Origin: Cytophagales bacterium
Lineage (GTDB): Bacteria; Bacteroidota; Bacteroidia; Cytophagales; Cyclobacteriaceae
Direction of reading: 5' to 3'
NCBI GenBank assembly: GCA_003504855.1
Contig: DNZD01000259.1
Location: forward strand, 1 to 7,964
Length of the DNA: 7,964 nt
The notes beneath the pieces were generated by a model. The model was not told where the DNA came from. It saw nothing but the letters and a program-made list of their open reading frames with translations, and searched no databases. Made by a program: the position numbers and the translations under genes. Positions 1 to 6,500 of the stretch are shown here, piece by piece (position 1 is the first letter of the stretch; each line of letters begins with the position of its first letter).

Positions 1-824
1 CCAGTAAGCCTCGGAGTTATCGAGAATACGTCCAGGGTGAACTGAAGGAGCCATTGAAGCCCGGACGTCGTTATAACATTGAATTCTACTTCAAGCTCGC
101 TTCGTATTCGGTCTACTCCGTGGATCGGATCGGGTTACTGCTCACCGACTCTTCTTTTAACATCAAGGATGATCTGGTCATCAACCGGAAACCCACACTA
201 TCAGTTATTCATCAGGAGCCATTCTCAAAGAACAGCTGGGAGCTGGCGCAAATGACTTACACGGCCCACGGTGGAGAGAAATTTATCACCATCGGCAATT
301 TCTTCGATAACCTGACTACCCAGTTTACGTCCCTGGACAATCGAAAAGGCAAGAGTCCCATGTTGTCGGGAAGTGCCTATATCTATCTGGATGATGTGTC
401 GGTTAGTGCCATTGATCCTGACCCTGTTCCTGAAGTTGCACCAAAACCACTGGTATGGTCCGATGGTCGCGAAATCAAACCAGAAGAGACCTATATCCTG
501 AAAAATATTCAGTTTGAGTTTGATAAGTACGAGTTATTGCCGGTGTCTTTTCCAGAACTGGATCGCATAGTCCGCATCATGAACGACAAACCGGATTGGC
601 ATGCAGAACTCAGTGGCCACACCGATGATGTGGGATCGGAAGAATATAATCTGGAACTTTCCCGCAACCGGGCAACACGCGTGGTCGAATACCTGAAAAG
701 TAAAGGCATTGCAGCCAACCGACTGGGGCAACATGGCTATGGCAAGCAAAGACCCCTTGTTGAGGGTCGTGATGATGCTTCGCGGTTCATCAATCGCAGG
801 GTTGAAATCAGATTCTTGAAATAG
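1..824 (+). CDS. OmpA-family peptidoglycan-binding envelope protein, 5'-truncated by the window edge
   Basis: The reading frame is open from base 3 to a TAG at 822-824, so the true start and any signal peptide lie upstream of the window. The TTG at 54 is in frame but sits inside a conserved-looking stretch (YVQGELKEPLKPGRRYNIEF) and is not the start. The first ~130 visible residues are beta-rich, with alternating hydrophobics and a closing LDDVSV motif, and look like a galactose-binding/CBM-type sandwich. A Pro-rich linker (about bases 416-450) leads to a C-terminal OmpA domain: NIQFEFDKYEL, then GHTDDVGSEEYN, then NRRVEI. The Asp of GHTD (codon 624-626) and the Arg 15 residues later (codon 669-671) match the pair that binds diaminopimelate in OmpA proteins, so peptidoglycan binding is well supported. 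The role of the N-terminal sandwich is unknown. It is probably cotranscribed with the next gene, 4 bases downstream. Confidence 0.93.
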   Translation, partial: SKPRSYREYVQGELKEPLKPGRRYNIEFYFKLASYSVYSVDRIGLLLTDSSFNIKDDLVINRKPTLSVIHQEPFSKNSWELAQMTYTAHGGEKFITIGNFFDNLTTQFTSLDNRKGKSPMLSGSAYIYLDDVSVSAIDPDPVPEVAPKPLVWSDGREIKPEETYILKNIQFEFDKYELLPVSFPELDRIVRIMNDKPDWHAELSGHTDDVGSEEYNLELSRNRATRVVEYLKSKGIAANRLGQHGYGKQRPLVEGRDDASRFINRRVEIRFLK

Positions 825-828
825 CCCG

Positions 829-1662
829 GTGCGAAAGCCATTTACCAACCTTACAGACCTCCGGGAATTTCTCGATGAACGCGTTCAACGCTATGAACGA
901 CCTGAATTTATCATGGATGATCCGGTATCGATACCGCACCGTTACAGCCATCGCGCCGATATTGAAATTGCAGGGTTTTTCGCGGCCGTATTGGCCTGGG
1001 GCCAGCGTTCCGTAATTTTGCGGAATGCTAATGAAATCCTTAGCAGGATGGATAACAAACCCCATGACTTTGTTCTGCACCATTCTTCACAAGATCTAAA
1101 GCGCCTGGAAGGGTTTGTCCACCGCACCTTTAATGATACGGACCTGCTTTACTTCGTTCACTTTCTGCAACATTGGTACCGACAGAACCCCACCCTGGAA
1201 GCACTTTTTTCGCCATCGTCTGGTGAAGCCAACATTACCTCTGGCCTCATACGCTTCCATGAGACCTTCTTTAGCTTGCCAGAAGCTCCAAGGCGTACGC
1301 ATAAGCACATTGCAACACCGGCCAGAAACTCGGCATGCAAAAGAATTAACATGTATCTCCGGTGGATGGTGCGCAGCAATGAGGGAGGAGTTGACTTCGG
1401 ACTTTGGAAATCGATCCGTCCAGATCAGCTAATTTGTCCCATTGATCTTCACGTAGAACGTGTGGCCCGCAAGCTTGCTCTGATTCATACTAAAGCCATG
1501 AATTGGAAGACGGCTTTAGCCCTGACTGAAAAACTGAAGCAGCTTGACCCGGAAGATCCGGTGAAATACGACTATGCATTATTCGGTCTGGGAGTAGTGG
1601 AAAATTATACTTTGGCTGCAGCTCGACGCAAGCGATCATTGATCGCCCGACCCAAGCCCTGA
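829..1662 (+). CDS. DUF2400 / TIGR02757 family protein
   Basis: This 277-residue protein matches the DUF2400 (TIGR02757) family along most of its length. Landmarks are FLDERVQRYERPEFI (14-28), DPVSIPHRYSHRADIEIAGF (31-50), AVLAWGQR, HRTFNDTDLLYFVHF (98-112), HIATPARNSACKRINMYLRW (160-179) and CPIDLHVERVARKLAL (203-218). The end is DPEDPVKYDYALFGLGV (240-256). The family's function is not established. The PIDLHVxRVARKL segment resembles the VDTHVxRV helix of HhH-GPD DNA glycosylases, which carries their catalytic Asp, so a DNA-repair-like fold is possible; that is my inference. The GTG start at 829 is preferred over the in-frame ATG at 913 because the family's conserved N-terminus lies between them. 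No Shine-Dalgarno is visible, and translation may be coupled to the OmpA gene. The last ~18 residues (TLAAARRKRSLIARPKP) extend past the usual family end and are antisense to the end of the convergent Sua5 gene. Confidence 0.93.
   Translation: MRKPFTNLTDLREFLDERVQRYERPEFIMDDPVSIPHRYSHRADIEIAGFFAAVLAWGQRSVILRNANEILSRMDNKPHDFVLHHSSQDLKRLEGFVHRTFNDTDLLYFVHFLQHWYRQNPTLEALFSPSSGEANITSGLIRFHETFFSLPEAPRRTHKHIATPARNSACKRINMYLRWMVRSNEGGVDFGLWKSIRPDQLICPIDLHVERVARKLALIHTKAMNWKTALALTEKLKQLDPEDPVKYDYALFGLGVVENYTLAAARRKRSLIARPKP
1605..1662. other. Tail-to-tail overlap of the DUF2400 and sua5 coding regions
   Basis: The sua5 stop (TAA, complement of 1605-1607) lies upstream of the DUF2400 stop (TGA, 1660-1662), so 58 bp are coding on both strands. 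The sua5 side encodes the family-typical GLGRAINDRLRRAAA ending. The DUF2400 side encodes a basic tail beyond the family's usual end. No intergenic space remains for a terminator. Confidence 0.9.
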
Positions 1663-2564
1663 TCGGGAACTTCTTCTGCAATCACGACTTCGACAGGTGA
1701 TTCATCCAGCGTCCGCATCATTGAAAACAGGTGATGGGCAGCCTCGGTAAGATCTCCGTTGGGGGACAATACCAATTGTGTTGATTCGGATATTGAATCA
1801 AATCCCTTCCAGGAAAGGATTCCAAGTCGCTTGTGCTGATTAGCTATTGCCAGTGACTTTAATTCACCCAGCAGAAAGGGCTTGCGTGGTGCGTAGTGAC
1901 TGGTCAATTGTCCGGGAGCCTGAGGATGTGAAGTGGAGTGAGGTTTCACCAGCACTGCACCAACAACAGATTCTATTTGTTCTGTGCTGATGCCGCCCAG
2001 CCGATAAATGACGGGTTCATTGTTTTCCCATCCCACAATCGTGGATTCAATGCCTACGCGGCTGGGTCCGCCATCAATAATATAACTCACTTTATCCCCG
2101 AGTTGATCCTGCACGTGCTGTGCGGTGGTGGGGCTGATGTATCCAAAAGGATTGGCACTGGGTGCAGCCAACGGAAATTGAGCATGGGCCAGCAATGAAA
2201 TGGTGAGTGGATGCGCCGGACAACGTAGCCCTACACGATCGAGACCTGCTGTTACAAGATCTGGGATCTCCGTGGTTTTGGGTAACAGTAGGGTAAGGGG
2301 GCCGGGCCAGAAGCGACGGGCGAGGGCTTCAGCCTGCAGGGGAAATTCAGTCGTGTATTTTCGTGCATGTTGCATGGATGCCACATGCACTATCAAAGGA
2401 TCAAACGATGGCCGGTTCTTGGCTTCAAAAATCTTAGCCACTGCCCGGCTGTTCAATGCATTTGCCGCCAGGCCATAAACGGTTTCGGTAGGAATCGCCA
2501 CCAACTCACCACTTTCCAGCAAATGAAGTGCCTTATCTAAATCTTGTCCGATGGGTGCAACCAT
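1605..2564 (-). CDS. sua5: L-threonylcarbamoyladenylate synthase, Sua5 type
   Basis: This enzyme makes threonylcarbamoyl-AMP from threonine, bicarbonate and ATP in the cytoplasm. The product is then used by the TsaD complex for t6A37 modification of ANN-decoding tRNAs. The 319-residue length is that of the two-domain Sua5 form, not the short YrdC/TsaC form. The YrdC domain shows AIPTETVYGLAANAL (23-37), the KNR triplet (49-51) with PL at 56-57, and the SAPSANPFGYISPT-like region. The Sua5 linker with HYAP at 223-226 is intact, and a C-terminal Sua5 domain ends in GLGRAINDRLRRAAA (303-317). I chose the ATG at 2564. The frame stays open to a GTG at 2675, but that extension would overlap the Nudix gene by 91 bp and matches nothing in the family. 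The gene is last in a - strand series, 20 bp after the Nudix gene. Its 3' end overlaps the convergent DUF2400 gene by 58 bp. Confidence 0.96.
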   Translation of the reverse strand: MVAPIGQDLDKALHLLESGELVAIPTETVYGLAANALNSRAVAKIFEAKNRPSFDPLIVHVASMQHARKYTTEFPLQAEALARRFWPGPLTLLLPKTTEIPDLVTAGLDRVGLRCPAHPLTISLLAHAQFPLAAPSANPFGYISPTTAQHVQDQLGDKVSYIIDGGPSRVGIESTIVGWENNEPVIYRLGGISTEQIESVVGAVLVKPHSTSHPQAPGQLTSHYAPRKPFLLGELKSLAIANQHKRLGILSWKGFDSISESTQLVLSPNGDLTEAAHHLFSMMRTLDESPVEVVIAEEVPDQGLGRAINDRLRRAAAKV

Positions 2565-2584
2565 GGTAGGAGTGATGAAGAACC

Positions 2585-3136
2585 TTATGAGATTTTTGAA
2601 TGCAAGACCTTGGTGCGCATCCGCAGGACGGACTCCTCTTTCGAATAATCCTCCAGTTGTGAAAGAGCTACCCACCGGACATCAAAAGACTCCTCACTCA
2701 CTACAATGGGTTCGGACGGATCTCCATAGACCAGAAAACGCACATCATAATGGTCATGCGCGGGAAAATCCTTCCGCTGGGGAATGGGATGGATGTCAAG
2801 ATCAAATATGGCCGATGTGCTCAGACGGAGGGTATGAAGTCCGGTCTCTTCTTCGCCTTCCCGCAAGGCCACCCGTGTTACATCCTGGTCACCATCACAA
2901 TGCCCTCCCGGCTGGAGCCACCGATTTAGTTTAGCATGATGAACCAGCAAAGTTTTTTCCAGGTCAGGAGATACGATGAATGCTGATCCGGTAATGTGAC
3001 CCGGAAGGTGGGTGCGTTGATACGCATCAGGATGAAGCAACAGTTCCTGAAATCTCTTGACGGTTAGCGTTTCACCAGCTGCCACATGGGCATATATCTC
3101 CAGGGCACCGGGGAGGTGAAAGACTGGATTTGTCAT
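2585..3136 (-). CDS. Nudix hydrolase
   Basis: This is a 183-residue cytoplasmic protein with a Nudix box at residues 78-100 (G-x13-REGEEETGL), preceded by the typical NRWLQPGGH strand-loop. Nudix enzymes hydrolyse nucleoside-diphosphate-linked compounds using divalent metal held by the REUxEE glutamates, and E93, E96 and E97 are all present. Two box positions differ from the consensus GX5EX7REUXEEXGU: Gln84 replaces the first Glu, and Gly94 takes the usual bulky aliphatic position. The substrate cannot be read from the sequence. The N-terminal ~45 residues form a helical lead-in seen in similar 180-200-residue Nudix proteins. The ATG at 3136 overlaps the TGA of the upstream secreted-protein gene as ATGA, which suggests translational coupling, and no Shine-Dalgarno is visible. 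The sua5 start follows 20 bp downstream. Confidence 0.93.
   Translation of the reverse strand: MTNPVFHLPGALEIYAHVAAGETLTVKRFQELLLHPDAYQRTHLPGHITGSAFIVSPDLEKTLLVHHAKLNRWLQPGGHCDGDQDVTRVALREGEEETGLHTLRLSTSAIFDLDIHPIPQRKDFPAHDHYDVRFLVYGDPSEPIVVSEESFDVRWVALSQLEDYSKEESVLRMRTKVLHSKIS
3133..3136 (-). other. ATGA stop/start overlap between the small secreted protein and Nudix genes
   Basis: On the - strand the Nudix ATG (3136-3134) shares bases with the TGA stop (3135-3133) of the upstream gene. Such 4-bp overlaps usually mean a shared transcript and translational coupling. The bases before this ATG (gttgtcatcca) contain no Shine-Dalgarno-like purine run. Confidence 0.85.
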
Positions 3137-3480
3137 TGGATGACAACCCGCGCCTTATTGAATTTCTTTTCTTCCAGCGGTCCTACTTGTTCGCCACCTC
3201 CGATATTGTCTTTGTCTCCTTTACGTGCCAGCACATAATACTGCATCGGCTTAAGTTCTTTGAGACGGATGACACCCTTGGCATCGGTAACTCCTTGTGC
3301 GGCAGGATTTTTCTCAGCGAGATAATCGTCTTTCTTTTCGAAAATCATCACCGTAGCGCCTTCTACTGAATTTCCAAGCTCATCGATGATGGTCAGGGTG
3401 AGCGAAGTTTTGAATAGCTGGGCATCGGCAGGCAATACCATCATGGAAATAAGCAGAAAGGCAGGAAGGAATCTTTTCAT
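3133..3480 (-). CDS. Small secreted protein with transthyretin/carboxypeptidase-regulatory-like domain
   Basis: This 115-residue protein begins with a clear Sec signal peptide: a KR n-region, a hydrophobic core (FLPAFLLISMMVLP) and an ADA site, with predicted cleavage between residues 20 and 21 (ADA|Q). No lipobox Cys is present, so it is probably a soluble periplasmic or exported protein. The ~95-residue mature part looks like a single beta-sandwich of the carboxypeptidase-regulatory or prealbumin-like type. It has TIIDELGNSVEGATVMIFEK (30-49), then GVTDAKGVIRLKELKPMQYY, the usual 'default value, reinforcing turn, strand' pattern, and then YVLARKGDKDN. No catalytic residues are recognisable, and similar stand-alone domains in Bacteroidota have no known role. 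It starts 69 bp after the giant T9SS protein gene and overlaps the Nudix start by 4 bp. The family call rests on pattern recognition alone. Confidence 0.82.
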   Translation of the reverse strand: MKRFLPAFLLISMMVLPADAQLFKTSLTLTIIDELGNSVEGATVMIFEKKDDYLAEKNPAAQGVTDAKGVIRLKELKPMQYYVLARKGDKDNIGGGEQVGPLEEKKFNKARVVIQ

Positions 3481-3493
3481 AGCAATATGGAGT

Positions 3494-3513
3494 TATGGGT
3501 ATTTCGACCCACA
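3494..3513 (-). other. Small hairpin in the leader of the secreted protein gene
   Basis: TGTGGGT and ACCCATA (read on the - strand) can pair as a 7-bp stem with one G-U pair around a 6-base loop (cgaaat). No T-run follows, so it is not a convincing intrinsic terminator. It lies 14 bases upstream of the ATG at 3480 and could instead influence translation or mRNA stability. It may also be chance. Confidence 0.2.
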
Positions 3514-3542
3514 TAATTAAGCAACCGCGGTGAGATTTGAAA
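3512..3542 (-). promoter_or_regulatory. Candidate Bacteroidota-type promoter ahead of the small secreted protein gene
   Basis: On the - strand, TTTC (3542-3539) lies 19 bases before TAATTATG (3519-3512). The Bacteroidota primary-sigma consensus is roughly TTTG - 19 to 21 bases - TAnnTTTG, so the -7 element misses one specified base and the -33 element misses one. Its position just upstream of the ATG at 3480 would suit a short leader. In AT-containing intergenic DNA a match of this quality can arise by chance. Confidence 0.25.
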
Positions 3543-3549
3543 GGGAGAA

Positions 3550-6500
3550 CTAGCGCAACAACAGAATACCACCCCGTTGTTCCTGCACGCCGCGCTCCGG
3601 ATGAAAAGCACTCACATATTTAATGACATAGGCATAAGACCCCCCGGGCACAGGCAGATTCAATTGATTGTTGTACCCGCCATTCCACTTAAAGTAGCGG
3701 TCACTGGAGGTATACACGAGCTCTCCCCACCGATTGTACAGGAAAATCTGGAAGTTGGCATCGGTGATGAAATAACTGAAAATGTAGAATTCCTTGTTCT
3801 CCGTGATCGATGAAGCGGGCCGGAAGGCATTGGGGACGTCAATCTTGGGTATACATTCGTTGCGAACCACAACCTGATCCGAAGCAACGCAGCCGAATGA
3901 GTTGGTCAAGTCAACTTTGTAAGTTCCCTGGCTCGTGGCAGTGTATACCCTTGACGAATAGGAGATGTTAAGATCGTTTTTGAACCAATCGTACTTCGTA
4001 AAGGCCCCTGGGTCAAGATCAACCTGGTTGGTTTTTGGATCTTTGTTTTCCGGATCATTGCAGATGATGACTTGATTGGGCAATACACCCACGGGTATAG
4101 GTGCCTTTATAATAATCAATTTTGATGTGGCCTTGCACGTGGCCTTCGTGATGTCAACCTGATAGGTGCCGGCATTGGTCTGTGAAATAGATGCTGTATT
4201 TAATCCGGTAAGCGCAGCACCATTGCGAGACCAGGCATAGCCTACCCCGGTGGCTGTTGTAGTTGCGGTCAGTGTAAATGGTTTGTTGTCGTCACAAACG
4301 GGCGTTGACGAAAGGCCAGCATCCACAACGCCAGTCACAGCAATGGTCTTCGCCGGTGATTTGGTAGCGCAGCCATTGACGGTATTGAATGTTTCAGTTT
4401 GATAGGATGCACCATCCTCGCTTAATCCGAGCGAGACAAACTGACCCAGCAAGGTCGGTTGAAATACACCGGACTTATACCAACGGTAAGTATAGTTACC
4501 GGTGGGAGCTGCTGTCAATACTACATTATTCTGGCAAGGATCACTTTGTGTAAAGGCAGGACTCACCACATCCAGATCGACTGTTGTGGTTAGGGTGTTG
4601 GTACAAGCACCTGCAGCGGATGCCACCAAGGTATACGTAAATTGCCCCTGACCACTGACTACTATACTGGAACCGTTCGTGGGTCCGACGATACCCGGTC
4701 CTGACCAGGAGTAGTTGGTTGCCCCGGAGGCTGCAATGGTTGGAGAGACATTACAGATGCCATTGGTATTGATCGTTACAGGTACAGGTAAGTTAGGTGT
4801 TACGGGCACGTTAATAGTATTGATACAACCTGCGTTGTCCGTTAGTTGAATGGTGAATGTTGAGGTCTGTCCCGCAGTAACGGCCATGGCTGGTGATGTT
4901 GTAAAATTGGCCAACGCACTGGACGTTGGTCCAGTGACCTGATTGGTGGCGCCATTCGTGACAGTATATTGAATAGGCAGGGTAGGCGCTGGTGCAGCAG
5001 AAGTGCTAACATTAAACTGCACAGGATCACAGTTGGTGACGGACACTGCGTTAGCCGTCCATACAGCGTCTGTCAAACCAAATGATTGTGAGATGGTACA
5101 TCCGGACACCTGGTCAACCACAACCCCTGAATAGGTACCGGCTTTCAGCCCGGGCAGGGTAACTGACTTGGGGGCGGCCTGGTCAATGGCTTGTGAGTTG
5201 AATGCGCCTGGACCTGTAATAAAGTACTGATAGGGCCCGGTGGCGGGTGACGTCGTATTTAGTTGAATGGTTAAGCTACCATTGGACCCCAGGCAAGATG
5301 TAGGATTAGTACCAGTCAGAATAAACGAGGGTGATGCCACCACCGTAAATACAGCCTGGTCGGTAACGGAACAGGTGGTAACCGGATCGGTGACGGTTAC
5401 TTTATAGATAAATGTGCCGGGTAAAGTGGTATCCAGTGGTCTGCTTTGAGCAGAGGTGGCCAGTCCGCCATTTACCGTCCATGCGTAAGTGGCACCGGGG
5501 TTCTGAGCGTTGAGTGCCACTGTAAATGAATTTTGACATAATGTTTGATCAGGACCGATGTCTACCTTAGGCTGGTTGTCGGCAACCAGGGTGGTGGCAT
5601 TGGAGGTACAACCATTGATATCGGTGATAGTGACACCTACAATAGCCTGCTGATTTACACTGATGGTCTTGGTGGTTTCACCATCGCTCCACAAATAGGT
5701 AAGACCGGGCAAATTGCCAGTGTTGGCATCCAGCGTTACCGGACCATTGCATAAAGCGCTTGCTCCTGGCAAAGTTGGCTTCTTGGGGGGATTGTTGATC
5801 GTAATTGGTTTCACCAGGGTCGTGTCAAGCCCGCATCGGTTAGTTAGATGAAGGGAAACCGTGTATGGACCTGCCGTTGCGTAAGTATGCGTGGTAGTGC
5901 CTTGCGTGTCACTGCCACCGTCACCAAAGAACCATCCGAAAACATCTATTTGATCGGTTGGTGTTCCTACAAAATTCGTAGGGCTGCCCAAACAAAATCC
6001 GGTAATGTCAATGGAAGGTCCTCCGAATGCATTCGAAATCTGTTGAATAAAATTTGGCAAGCCCAATTGACTCTTGGTGCCCGCTGCCAGCGTAAATCCG
6101 CTGAAATTAATGGGCGATGCTTTGGTGGTATCACCAACGGATTGAATGGTGCCCAGTACACTACTGCCATTGATGGCCATGTAAATCTGACCGTCGGGGC
6201 CAACCTGCAATGCACCTAACTCGCTGTTGTTTTGTGTCCGGTTGCGGAAGTAGGGATGGCCAATGGAGTCAATGAAATACTCGTGAACCTGAGAAGGCGA
6301 TGGCGACCCTTTTAGGGTGGCAAATAATTTATTGCCACCAGACCCAAACTCAATTCCATAGATCTGACCATTTAAACCATTCTGTTTCAGGGTAATCTTC
6401 CGGTAGTTGGTCAACTTTCCGGTTGTGTCATTGAGGTGGAACAACTCAATGAGGTTATTACTTGGCGACAAAGACAAGGTAACAGCGAGCGTATTCTTGG

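Noticed and set aside
534..1127. - strand frames opposite the OmpA and DUF2400 genes
   Set aside because: They are antisense to clearly conserved motifs (GHTDD, IPHRYSHRADIEIAGF) and show no domain of their own.
1632..1646. Perfect 15-bp palindrome GCGATCA-t-TGATCGC, considered as an operator or terminator
   Set aside because: It is simply how the conserved Sua5 AINDR codons are written (GCG ATC AAT GAT CGC). It lies inside coding sequence on both strands and has no T-run.
1646..1667. CCCGA...TCGGG inverted repeat at the end of the DUF2400 gene, considered as a terminator
   Set aside because: The stem is only 5 bp with a 12-base loop, no T-tract follows, and it overlaps coding sequence of sua5.
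2565..2675. N-terminal extension of sua5 to a GTG at 2675
   Set aside because: The extra 37 residues match nothing in the Sua5 family and would overlap the end of the Nudix gene by 91 bp. The ATG at 2564 gives the normal family N-terminus.
2551..2934. 127-codon + strand frame opposite the Nudix gene
   Set aside because: It covers the Nudix box on the opposite strand, and the translated sequence is low in hydrophobic patterning and matches no family. It is a shadow of the real gene.
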